This document shows positions 38,701 through 50,359 of a stretch of 64,000 nucleotides of DNA, piece by piece. The DNA comes from Smittium mucronatum (taxonomy: Eukaryota; Kickxellomycota; Harpellomycetes; Harpellales; Legeriomycetaceae). The position numbers and the translations under genes were made by a program. The stretch lies in assembly GCA_001953115.1 (NCBI GenBank), contig LSSL01002263.1, positions 1 through 64,000 of the forward strand. The letters run 5' to 3'. Within the stretch, counting starts at the first letter, position 1, and every line of letters begins with the position of its first letter. Below the pieces are notes generated by a model. It saw only the letters and a list, made by a program, of their open reading frames with translations. It had not been told where the DNA came from and made no database searches.

Positions 38701-40415
38701 GTGCTAGTCCAGATGATTTTATAAATTTTTTGGTGAAAATATCCCCCTTATAATTTTAGAAGCTATGGTTTTACATGAAGTTAGCAACAATCGTGATTAT
38801 TTATTGAAAGATCTGACTTATTTTGGGATATCTGAACTAAATATGATGCATAACGAGAAGGGATTTCCAATAAAGATGTGGAATAAAAATACAAAAATTT
38901 TTTACCAGAAGAAATAAGCTATATTAAAACGAGCTAAATCAATATTTTCCTTAAAACGTAAGAAGCAAAAAAATTCAATAAATAAATTTTTTGGTCAAGT
39001 ATAAGAATCATAGAAAATTTTGAGCAAAAAAAAATTTTTTTGATCCATCAAGGGGTACATGAAATACTTTCTTCTTCAAATTCATTCTTGCTTAAATAAG
39101 AAGTATAAGAAAATAATAATAGAGGTGGCATCAATTGTGATAGCTTCAAATCTATTGCCTGGAGGCAGAAATTTTTACTCTATGCTAAAAATTCATCTAT
39201 AAATTGATTAAAATTCTATTTTTTATATTTTAGCTCGAAGAAATTTAGCTAAGTTTATAAGATAGGCTGAGAATATGGTTTGTGATGAAGCACCAATGTC
39301 TCATATATCGTGCCTGGAGGCACTGGATAAAACTCTGTGAGATAATATGGATAGAGAAATATCATTTGGAGGGAAATTTTCAGTACTTGGAGGGTATTTT
39401 AGACAGATTATTCCTGTTATTATAAGAGAATCAAGACCTCTAATTATTGATTTAATTCACAAGCGTTTATTTTTATGGAGAAAATTCAAAATATAAATAA
39501 TAAATGAAAAAATTAGGCTTCAAAAAAGTGCACCAATTATGTTTTGCAACTGTATTCGTAGTGACATATTAAAATTGGAAAAAAAACTATCCGTGTATCT
39601 GAATAAACAATTTCAATTCATATCAGGACTAATTTATATTTTCCACCAAATATTGAAATGCTTGAAAACCGGATTTTCATTAAAATTATTTCCGAGATAA
39701 GATGCTATAAAAAAGAGCAATTTTAGCAGAAAAAAATAATAAATGGAACAAATTATTTATTATGATTGAATTTCAGAACAAAGTTTTATCTCCTTCAGTG
39801 CGGATTATCTCTCAGAAAATTACATTGAAAAAAAACCCATTGAATATCTAAATATCATTGAGGTTCAGGGATTACCCCTACAAAAAATTGAGCTAAAAAA
39901 ATAATATTAGCCATGTTATTAATTAACATAAATCAGAAAAACGGGCTTTTTAACGGGAAAATATTGATTTTTATTCAAATTATTGGGTTTAAACTATTAA
40001 AGGCCAGAATTTGTGGTACAAGAAATTTTTTATTAATCCCGAGAATTTCTCTTTTAAACATGGATTCTTGATTCCCGTTTATCTAGGGAAAAAAAGGCTC
40101 CCTGATAGTCTAGCTTTTGCAACTAATATTAAAAAAGCTCAAGGCCATACTTTGGTCCGTGACGGAATCTATCTGAAAGATTCTGTTTTAACACATGGAA
40201 AACTATATTTAGCTGCCTCTAGGGTGAGTGGCCCCGAAAAGATTAGATTTTCAGTCGATAAATATATCAAACCTAAGACCAAAAATGAAGTATATCTAAA
40301 GCGTTATTATAGTTTAAAAATACTTTATACATTTTCTAATAAATTCATAAAAAAAATAATAAAATTTTTTTATTTACAATTAATAATTGTGGAGTTAACA
40401 ATATTTTTTAAATAA
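35758..40415 (+). pseudogene. Helitron Rep/helicase, nearly full length, broken
   Basis: The blocks follow Helitron RepHel order over about 1,550 codons, the normal size. An Arg/Gln-rich N-terminus starts with ATG at 35758. A Cys block CVDCGE...CC lies near 36219-36290. YVIILGRLYHML is near 36480. HYVFLLHECEDSWSMGI (about 36953) matches the YPLLFPxGExGW motif. RRYQDALEMF and GKLDLFIAITINPIW are near 37299-37382. The HUH block FIEFQKRRLLHTQ (37527-37565) has Gln for the second His. SEIPENIVERF and NANCMKNGRL follow. Both Rep tyrosines are replaced (Ile at 37974-37976, Phe at 37986-37988). ASEACWRIFSF is at about 38090. In the helicase, Walker A is eroded (39045-39068), DEAPM is intact (39284-39298), and GDFRQ has become GYFRQ (39389-39418). 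The last 134-codon frame carries LAFATNIKKAQGHTL and HGKLYLAASRV. Many stops and frame changes make it non-functional. Confidence 0.93.
37527..37565 (+). other. HUH nuclease motif of the Helitron, second His lost
   Basis: The reading FIEFQKRRLLHTQ corresponds to the family's EFQKRGLPHxH. The first His (37557-37559) is kept and the second is CAA (Gln, 37563-37565). HUH endonucleases need both His residues to bind the catalytic metal. Confidence 0.8.
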
Positions 40416-43400
40416 AATAATGGTTACAAATTGCAAAGAAGCTCAACAGGCTATTTCGCGTGAATAAAAAACTTAAATAATATTTCTAGAAAATTAATAA
40501 ATGAAGATATCAGCAAAAATAACTGAAATATATAAAAAAAAAACATCAACATACAATAAAATACATTATTTCCGATTTAAAACTAAATATTTTTTACTCA
40601 AAAGGAAAATTTAATTTTAAATAATTCGACATTCTGTAAATAAAAATGTATAATTTTTATTTCCTTTTTCAATTACTATTTCAAGGTTTGTATAAAAATT
40701 GTAAAATTTATCTTCCTTTACAAAACTCTACTTTAAAATTGAACTTTAACGTTATATTAGATTTTTACGTCATTTATTAGAAAAAAAATTACTTTTTTAT
40801 AAACTAAAGAATTTTGGGCTAAAAAATTGTGATATTTTTAATTCGAAATTTTTATATTATTAATGAAACTTGAAACTATTTTTTTCTTGCAGCTTAATTT
40901 TCGGATATGTATTATTAATTAGATTGATTATTATAATATATACAAATAAAATACTCAAATATTCCTTTGATAATCTATTGGAACCTTAACTATAAATTAG
41001 ATTATGAATTTTTGATAGTGAAATGAGAAAAAAAAAGAGCCCTGATAAACTTGAAAATGAAGAAAGAATAAAAATATGTTAGAGTAAATAGATATAAGAG
41101 ATTCTGTTCAATAAAATTATATGTAATAAATTTAATTTCTGAAATAAACAAATTTCATTTCGTATATAAATATTCTAAATATACATGCTTAAATTTTACG
41201 CATATAATATGGATTTTTTTAATAATTCAAAAATAATTTACAGATTAATTCAGTTTTTGAAAATTACGTAGATTTGTACTAAAAATAATTTTTAGACCTA
41301 AAGCTTATACTGACCTAAAAAAGAACAATAATTAGATAAAAAATCTTAAATATTATCAATTAACAGATTTATTAAAATTTTATAAAATAATAAGGAATTG
41401 GTATTAGATGAATCAATAAAAAGATGTAGTTTTATCTTATATTAAAAATTAATTAAAAAATTGTGAAAATAAATTTAAAAATAGAATTTTAGTTTAATAG
41501 TTACATAAAAATATTTGATTTTTGGCTTTTTATTTATGTTTTATATTTAATATAAAAATTAAAAAAACAATAAAATAATTTAAATACCACTATATAATAT
41601 TTTTTATGTTATTGTTTTATAAATTATAAAAAATTATGGGTGATTAATTATGTAAATCCAAATTGATTCACATTACTTATATCTTCAAATTTTTATCTTA
41701 AAATTCGAGAAAAAACAGCCATCTCAAAAATATTAGATTAAGTGCATATTAATTTTTAGTTGAACAGAAACAACTCTAATAGGAAAAATATTTTACCCTC
41801 AATCTTAACACTGTTAAATGATTAGATTTATAGTGAAATTTTAGATATAATTTCAATCAATAGTGACAATAAATTTTCAAAAAACCTATATTGTCATTGG
41901 ATAAATCATAATAGTTGATATGCGATGGTTTAGATGATTTTCAACTTTCTTAAAGATCTAAGCACGGAATTAAAAAATGAATCTATAAAAAATTAAGTAT
42001 TATATATTTAATTAACATACATAGGCTCAAAATAATAACATAATTTTTATTTTGTTATAAAATTTTTTTTAATATCAGTAATTTTTTTATTATATATTAA
42101 ATAACCAATAATTATGGATACTTATAATATTTAAAATTATCAACCTTAACCTCATTTTATTAAATATTAGATGGCTCCCAATCTCACCATTCATTTCCTG
42201 TAAAATAATCTATTTAATGAAAAAAAAAATTTAAATCTAAAATTTTATAAGAAAAATACGCTAAATTTTTTATTACAGGATATGGGTAAAAAATTAAAAA
42301 GTGATTGATTAAAAATCTAAAATAAATTGGAAAAAATTGACAATTTTCAATCATTTACGTGTAGCTATGATTCAAATACCTAATCTAAAAGTACTAAAAA
42401 AAATAAAAAAATTTACAATGAAACTGAATACTATTAATACTATTACATTTTTTACATTTTTATAGTTGGAATTTTTAACATACAATTAACTTTTTTTATT
42501 TTTACAATTATTATTTTTATTTATATTAATTTTTTATTTCATTGGACCCTTAATTTTTTGATTCTAACTTTTTTTTTAATCCTTTTTGTTCTCAGTTTAT
42601 CGTCCACCATCTTTTTTTAATTATCGTACAAATAACTCACTACATGATTTTTTATAAAACTGAAAAATAATTTTTTGTTAAATTAATATAACTCAAATGA
42701 AATTTTTTTTTAGATAGTTTAAAAGGATTTTAATTTTTACTATGTATTCTATACTATGATATTGATTTCGGATGATTAGATTTGATTTGATTTTATTTTA
42801 TTTTAAAAAGGAAATTTTATGATTTATTTCTTTTTAAATAATAGCAATTTTAAAAATTCTCAGAATTGAGAAAAATATTGAGTGGAAATAAATAATTTTT
42901 TATTATATTTATAGTTTTAATAATTTTAATCAAATTAAAAATAATATTTAATTTTAAAATTATCTTTAGATAATATTTTTTTGAATTAATTTTGACTTTA
43001 ATGCTGATAAAAATTACTAAAAAGTAAATAAAAGATATTATTACATACGAATTTGTTGTGAAACATATCCTAATACGTCAAATTTATTCTGAAAAATAAA
43101 ATTTTTATATTAAAATCAAATATGTAGTAGTTCAAGAATTAGATTTTTTTAAAAAAAAAAGTTCTATTATAAATCCAAGCGAAAAAATTTTTTTTTTATA
43201 AGCATATTTTTATTTAAAATTAATCTCTCATAAATAAATTAAATGATAAAAAATTTAACTCCAGAGGTATAAAATATTAATATTATACCACAGATGACAT
43301 TCTTTATATTATTCTATTTTAACATGATTATGTTATTTGCATTATCGTATCAACTCAAAATAAATTTCGGTAATCGTGTATGATTAAATAAATTAAAAAA

Positions 43401-46282
43401 TATATTTGAATTCCAGAAGATATAATACCAAGCACTCTTATAAATAAATAAATTCAAACCGAATGAAAAAAAAAATCAAAAGTATATATGATTAGATCTG
43501 ATGATTATGATTTAATTTGAATTCCTTCTAAGAATCCAATGATTAATTGGGAATATTATAATTATAATTATAAATTTTCTGAAATTATAATAAATCAAGT
43601 GAAGGTTCATGATATTTACTTGAAAATAATATATAAATATATTTTTTATATGAAAAAATATTTTTATTCTTTTTAAACAAAATATTTTGATTTAATTATG
43701 AATAATTTCTCGAAAAGCAAAATGGAATTTTTATAAAAGACAATAAAAACTATAAACAAATATAACCATTTGAATTAAATCTTTCAAATTATATATTAAT
43801 ATTTTTTAAATGATAAAAACGTATATGAATTTAATTTTATAATGAAACGTTTGATAGATTAATGTTTTAGTTCTATAGTGAATATTTATTAATTTTTTAA
43901 TAATGAATAATTTAAAAGCTTCATAAAAAATATAATTAAACTATATATACGCATTTTTTGGGCCCCATTTACTTATTATATATTTACAAAAACAATATAT
44001 TAGCTATATAAAAAATGATTATAAATTTGATAAATCTGTTATATATTTTAGATTTTCTAGATAATTAACCCAGATTTTTAAGCTTCTAAAATGTATTTTA
44101 ACGAATCTGATGGAAATTTTTTAACATTTAATCTAAAAACAAATCTTGTCATAATATATGAATCAAAAAAATTTTAAACATTTTTTTTTAATGTTCGCTT
44201 AATTTTTTTATCCGTTTAGTTATTATATATAACTTTAACTAAATATATTTTTATATATATTATCTTATATGTGATATTATAATAATATACTAATTATTTT
44301 TCAAACCAATTGCATTTTAATCACATTGGTTTTACAAGACATATAAGATTTAAAAAAATTGGTTTTTAATATTTTTAAAGTATTTAATTTAACTTAAAAA
44401 ATATAATTAAAAAAACTCTAAAAATTCTTTGAACTACATTTATAAGTAAATAATTGACATAATTATGTATATTTATCTTTTTTAGAGATTTGATCCAAAA
44501 TGGTTATGAATTTCTTTTTATCGGATCAAATAATTAATCAAATTATTAACGGAAAAAAAAAAAATGATTCGAGTTTAATCTTAAAAAAAAAATAGTTATA
44601 TTTTTGATACTATTTGGATTATTTTATAATTTTTTTATTTCCAATTGAGTAAAATAATGTTTTATATAAATGAAAAATTTATTTTTGTGCAAATAGAAAT
44701 AATTTTAGAAAAGATAAATATATGTATATTCTAATATAACATTATATTTGAGAATAAGTGCAATTAAATTGGTGTTATAATTTATTTATATTGATCAAAA
44801 AATTAAAGATTTATTGTATTATTATTTTTAATAATAATTCCAATTTTTTTTCAAAATAATATTTGTATTTAATAAATGGTTTATTTTCCGTAAATATACA
44901 TAAAAAAAAATTTTTGATATAAAAATCCGTCGTTTTGGTAATTTATTATAAATTTATCTAAAAAAATTTCATTTTATTAGTTAAATCGGCAAACTAAGCT
45001 ATGGTAGGAAAAATATCAGAGTACTTTATAAATTTCTAATAAAAAAAATCAACTATATTTTTTTTAGATACAACAAAATAATATTTTTTTAAAGAATTTT
45101 CATTCTTTTAACAATCAGATTTTTAATTTGATTGAAAAAATTGGCTGATATGTTATTAAAGTTTGTTAAAAAAAATGATATTCAATAGACTATTTTTTAT
45201 AAACCAAATTTCTATATAAGTATAAACTTTTTGTTTGTATAAAAATATTAACTGAATAGCCAAAACGACCAATATTAAGTACATAAACTATGTTTTTAAC
45301 TAAATAAATATTAAATCGGAAATATGAGGGAAAAAAATCAAAATTATGATATCATCAATTCGGTAGATTGTTATTTATACATGAATTAAATCAATTGATA
45401 TTTTCCTAATTTGAACTTCATCTTCCAATTCAACTGATAAAGGTTGCACAGCTGTTTTATAGATAAATCATAGGTAAATAAAAAATATGTCGATTTATTT
45501 TATTAACAAAAAAATAATTTATTGAAACAAAGTTTATATTTATTTTAAATATATTTTATCCAATATCTAATAAATGAATTATACTAATTTTTTTTTATCA
45601 ATTAAAATAATTAAAAATAGTTTACTTTTTTTTATATTTTACTTGTAAAATTGGATAAAATATAAATCCAACTCGATATTAATAATTTATTTTTATCCAA
45701 AGAATTCTTTATAAAAATGTACCTGGATCACTAGATATCAAATCATTGAGAAAAATAAGAATTTATGTATGTATCACAGCCACTTACAACATATTAATGA
45801 TTTCTATTTGTAAATCATAATATTAAAAAATAATAATTTTACAAATAATCAATAATTTCTAAAGATTTAACTATTTTTTTATAAAAAAATTTTGAGAAAT
45901 AAATTATAAATAACCAATTAAAAGAAAAAAAATAACAGAATGTTACATAAAATCGTCCATTTTAAAATAAAAAAATAATTAAAAAAATAGAAATATTAAT
46001 TAAATTTACCTAATTATAATTATTATAATTAATAAAGGTTTTTTGAAATCAATATATTCTAATAATAATTTTTACTTAGCAATAATCATCTCTATTTTTT
46101 TATCATCGTTAAGTGTATCTGTCTAAAAAAATTATGTATCTGTAAGATTTTTTGAATTAGTTATATATCGGAATATAAAGCATTCTTTTGTAAGGATCAG
46201 GTTTAACGGGATAATTTTAATAATAAATTGTAAAAGTATATACTTGTTAAAAACATAAAAGATAGGAAAGAGACAAGTTAAA

Positions 46283-46312
46283 AAGCTTAGCCATTCCAAA
46301 ATGTCTAAGCTT
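46283..46312. repeat. Perfect 8-bp hairpin with 14-base loop
   Basis: aagcttag (46283-46290) pairs exactly with ctaagctt (46305-46312). A second hairpin lies 73 bases further on. The surrounding 200 bases are slightly less A+T-rich than the flanks, but no RNA family is recognised. Confidence 0.6.
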
Positions 46313-46384
46313 CTTTATTTGTATCATTTTCTATTTTCTAAAAGTCAATTATGCATATGGGAAGATTTCTATATTGGATGAAAC

Positions 46385-46404
46385 ATTCAATGCGTGTATT
46401 GAAT
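46385..46404. repeat. Perfect 7-bp hairpin with 6-base loop
   Basis: attcaat and attgaat flank the loop gcgtgt. Short A+T-rich hairpins are frequent by chance here; the compact G+C loop and nearby second hairpin are the only reasons to list it. Confidence 0.5.
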
Positions 46405-48284
46405 CTATTTGTTCATTACATCTTTATTAACAAAATTTTCCCTATATTTAAAAAAATTAACAAGTATGAAAATATCTATATTCTAAATACTATAATCATT
46501 TGACTTTCTTATTTTATCCTATTAAAATGTAAAAAATTTATTCATTAATTGTATGAAATATTTTTACCAGTAAATATTTCTGATTTTAATAGCAAATATA
46601 ATAATTATAACTTAAATTTCTATTTGTTTAAAATTAAATTTTATGGATTGAAATTTAAATTGTAATATAGTTTTTAATTTTAGTTTTAATTGGATGTAAA
46701 ATAGTGTAATCTATACAAAAATAAATAAAAATACAGATATAATTTAAACTTTTTATTCAACTCATCTTGGAAAAATTAAAGTTAACTCTGATTTTGATTA
46801 CGTGAAATAAATGTTTGAGAAATATATTATTTTATTAAAATTATGCAAATTAACATAATGAATTATTATAACTCGTAAATTAATTTGATAAATTAGGTAA
46901 TTTAATAAATTTGTAATCTTTTGTCAGTACTATATATTAATTGATGTTTATTAGACACATGATAACATAATTTTTCATATAAAATTTAATTTCATAGTTA
47001 TTTTTTAATATTGTTAAAATTTGTTCTAGATTACTGGATTTTTTAAAATTTTAAATGCTCGGAAAAAATACTTATATTATATTTAATAATAAAAATTCAT
47101 TAAATTTTATAATTTTTCATTTAGAAAAATTATCATCAGTTAAAAATTCATTTTTAATTAATAAAATTATATTTATTATGTCTAAGATTAGAAGATTTAT
47201 ATTTATTTTGATATTCAAAAGATTAATTTAAAAAAATCAATCATCAATTTTCCACAATTAATTCAATTTTAAAATCATTAATTAAATATTAGATTAAAAT
47301 ATTAAAAAAAATTATTATTATAATTTGAGGAAATAATATATTATATGGCCTTAAAATAAAAAGCTCAAACCATAGAATTATAGTCCAGATATATATTAAT
47401 AACATAAAAAACTTGCATATTTCCTATTATTGAATAATTTATCTTTTCTCATATTGGTAATTGGGAATAAATTCCAACCGACTATTATTTATAATTTATG
47501 CTTTCAAAAAATATGCGTGGATTAAATTACATAAAAACATTTATGAGTTATTTAAATCTACTATTTTTTAACAACACGAATAAATATTAACACGAAAGAT
47601 AATATTCTGACAGCCAGGTGTGAAAGAAAATACCTCTTGAATTTCAAAAATTAAATCCTAAGAATTTTAACCAAAAAAAGACAATAAACTAATTTTTTGT
47701 ACAATTTTTGTATTAGAATACAAAAATAGGAAAAAAAATTGAAATTTCGATTTTTATTTTTTCTATTTAACGTGATATTTTTTAATAATAAATTGAATTC
47801 ATTTTAGGATAAAATCAAAATTTAGCTTTTAAATTTATGTTATACATGCATAAAATCACCGAAAAACCATTTTTTTAGAGTTTTTCTCAACAGAAAACAC
47901 GAATAAACCAGTAAATAAATGGAATATACTCAAAAAAACAAATCTCGTTTAAATGAAAAATAAAATAAAAAATTAAATACTTTTCTTATCTAATTATATT
48001 TTTTATCTAGAATTCTCAAAAATAATAATTTGGACCTATTTTCTATTTTTTTTAAAAAAAAATTTTGGTTTAGATTTTCTAGTTAACTATGGACATCAAT
48101 AATATTATAAAAACAATAAATTCGATTTATTATCATAAAGAATAAAAATTTACATGTTCTTAAACTTATAAAACTCCTCTAAATTTCAAAAAAATATCTT
48201 TTAATTTATTTTGAAAGTTATTGCTGAATGCTTAAGACAGAAAATGAAAATCTCAAACAGAACTAATATCCAAAATATTGATAG

Positions 48285-49400
48285 CTAAATGATAGCTACA
48301 AAATTTATGAGATAAATCCTTTTATCGCTTCGGTACTATCAATAGAAACGTCAGAGATACATCAATTTATGATCCAAAAATATATAAAAATATAAATATA
48401 AATTCAGATAATATTAATAATTTACATTGTTAAATGGAAAAATTTTAACGAGATATATTCTATGTGTGAAAAGGATCTTATCAAGACAGAAATGTGCAGA
48501 GACAAAAAATCCATCTTTGAGCCAAAAAATAAATTACTTATGTTAATGACATGTTTAAGAAATTATTTTAAATTTGGGAAAATTGGAAGGGATTTTAATA
48601 TCGAGAGCCATCAGTTTGATATATAATAAATTCCACGGCATTTTTAGTTAGAGATCCTCTCACTAAACTTAATCTATGCACTATGGAGAAGAAAATTAAT
48701 CTGTCTAATTCAATTATTTTGAATAAAAATAATGAATTAGCCTTAATTTTAGACTGCATCGTATTTTTTATCAATAGGCCCTGCGACTCTTTGATGTAAA
48801 GCTTTTAAATTCTGGAAATTATCAATGGTATTGTGTAAAGCTAAAAGAGACAGTAATACCTTATGAGAGATGCGCTTTCAAAAGCCCCGCTGTAGAAGAG
48901 TATATATTGAAATTTCTTTCTGTAGGAGGTATAAAATACTTATAGAATTTTTTTGAAGAAGACTCTAAGTGACTATAGGATTGATATTGATGACGATATT
49001 TATGAAAAGTGTACCATAATAACTGATTAAGGATGTGTTTAGTTTGAAAAAAAAATCAGGGCAGAAATCCTAAAAAAAAGGGCTCCTTGGAGCATGAGAT
49101 TATTTTGCATAGCTAAAATTAGGGGTTAAACAATCAAAAATTTTCTATTTAAACATAAAGATTACTCCCAGATCAACAAAAAGCCTATCATAGTGAAAGA
49201 ATAGTTGTTGGGAATTTTTTCATTAGATTAAAGGATGTTTTTAAAATAGAGAGAGATATATTCCTATGTTTGTTAGAGAAAATTGATGTTATCACAGACA
49301 TATGTGTAGTGCTAAAAAAGTCACCTATAAAAAATCACCTCTAAGAATAGATGATTCTAAACTATATATTAAATTAAAAAAGATGATATATATTCCTTAA
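48285..49400 (+). pseudogene. PIF/Harbinger-type (DDE_Tnp_4) transposase, broken
   Basis: A coding-like N-terminal piece (INPFIASVLSIETSE, about 48313-48357) precedes a long open stretch from about 48432. That stretch contains KNKLLMLMTCLRNYFKFGKI, the family's helix-turn-helix-like LLM-x-L-x-x-LR-x-x segment before the DDE domain. LDCIVFFINRPCDS supplies the first catalytic Asp (48752-48754), with RP at the position of the usual I-x-RP. IITD-stop-GC corresponds to the ADRGF motif; its Asp is kept (49025-49027) and the next codon is TAA. KERIVVGNFFIRLKDVFKI matches the C-terminal R-x-x-VEN-x-x-GRLK-x-x-F block, but the catalytic Glu is Gly (49210-49212). EKIDVITDICVVLKKSPI closes it like the I-x-x-IC-x-x-L-TN motif. 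Terminal inverted repeats and a TA-rich target duplication were not found. I cannot separate PIF from related ISL2EU/IS4EU branches. Confidence 0.8.
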
Positions 49401-50061
49401 AGAAAGAAAAGAGAATAAAGAAAAGCACAGAAATAACAAAAAGAAGGCCAAATTATTCCGAAATAAGATCTCTGTATCAAAAAATATTTCAGAAAGTTTC
49501 TTTATGGTAAGGAATAAACAAGCTTTTATGAAAATGACAGTCTCTTAAATAAATGATTTTTACGATTCGGATTGCTTCTCAAATCAAAATTATTTTTAAA
49601 TTATCTTTTTTATCTTTTAATACTAGCTCTTAATTATACTTATTTATATTATCAGTAGATAAACTTGATTGTAAATATAAAATCATTATTTAATGTTAAG
49701 AAATCTCTAATTATATAAAAATAGTATAAATTAATCTTAATTTTATTGGCTAAATCTTTATTTTTTTTTGTTATAAAACCCGATTTGTGTTACTTTTATT
49801 GAAATACCAATTATCTTTTATTAAAATTATTTTTTTTACAAAAAATCAAGAATATTAAACTTCAAAAAGCCTTAAATACAATTCGAATAAATTTGCTACA
49901 GAAATTTCGATTCCAACTGAATAGTTTTGATTTTAAATTATATATTTTTTTTTATTCGTAAAATTTCGTTTATTAATTGATACTATTTGATACAAATTAA
50001 TTATTTCTAAAAAAATCAGATATCGTCATTTTCATGATTTATCATGTCATTATGTAATTAT
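49401..50061. other. A+T-rich flank of the Harbinger pseudogene
   Basis: No coding signal remains after the transposase C-terminus. If the element kept a 3' terminal inverted repeat it lies here or in the palindrome cluster that follows, but no matching 5' repeat was seen upstream of 48.28 kb. Confidence 0.45.
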
Positions 50062-50193
50062 GTAATTTGATACACGTGTTATATAAAATTACAAATTATT
50101 GCGGAATATTCCCAAAGTCCATTTTGGAAAATAGATTCATGTTTTGATTTGCGCTTGTGATTAGGTAATTTCAACACGTGTTGTAAAAATTAC
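50062..50193. repeat. Two direct copies of a CACGTG-centred palindromic module
   Basis: Copy A (50062-50092) and copy B (50165-50193) each begin gtaattt and end aaattac around acacgtgt. Copy B has a perfect 12-bp palindrome, caacacgtgttg. The CACGTG centres (50073-50078 and 50175-50180) are 102 bases apart. Homology continues to the right of each copy (tattgcggaatattcc against tgctgcgcaaattcc), so these are diverged direct repeats of a palindromic unit. CACGTG is the binding core of bHLH factors in eukaryotes, but no adjacent gene supports a regulatory role. Confidence 0.65.
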
Positions 50194-50217
50194 TTTTGCT
50201 GCGCAAATTCCATTATA

Positions 50218-50241
50218 ATTACTAATCTTTTGATTAGTAAT
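50218..50241. repeat. Perfect 10-bp hairpin with TTTT loop
   Basis: attactaatc pairs exactly with gattagtaat across four T. It lies 25 bases after the second CACGTG module and belongs to the same palindrome cluster. It could be a terminal hairpin of a small non-autonomous element. Confidence 0.7.
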
Positions 50242-50273
50242 CATTTAGGATTTTATTCTATAATATTCTTTAT

Positions 50274-50300
50274 AGTATTTTTTAGTGTTTGAAAAATACT
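50274..50300. repeat. Perfect 9-bp inverted repeat, 9-base loop
   Basis: agtattttt (50274-50282) pairs with aaaaatact (50292-50300). The sequence tatagtatttt recurs just downstream (about 50310), adding a short direct repeat to the cluster. Confidence 0.6.
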
Positions 50301-50359
50301 TCATAGCATTTTATAGTATTTTGATAACTTTCGAAAAATTATATATAGTTAGAGGTTTT

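Larger units (their letters stand above)
40416..48280. other. Nearly eight kilobases without a recognisable gene
   Basis: The Helitron 3' terminus should lie in the first few hundred bases. A CTAG at 40486-40489 preceded by a weak hairpin-like tatttcgcgtgaata (40452-40466) is the best candidate I see, but spacing and stem are poor. The rest is homopolymer-rich A+T DNA with two hairpins near 46.3 kb (listed). No coding-like stretch is seen. Confidence 0.5.
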
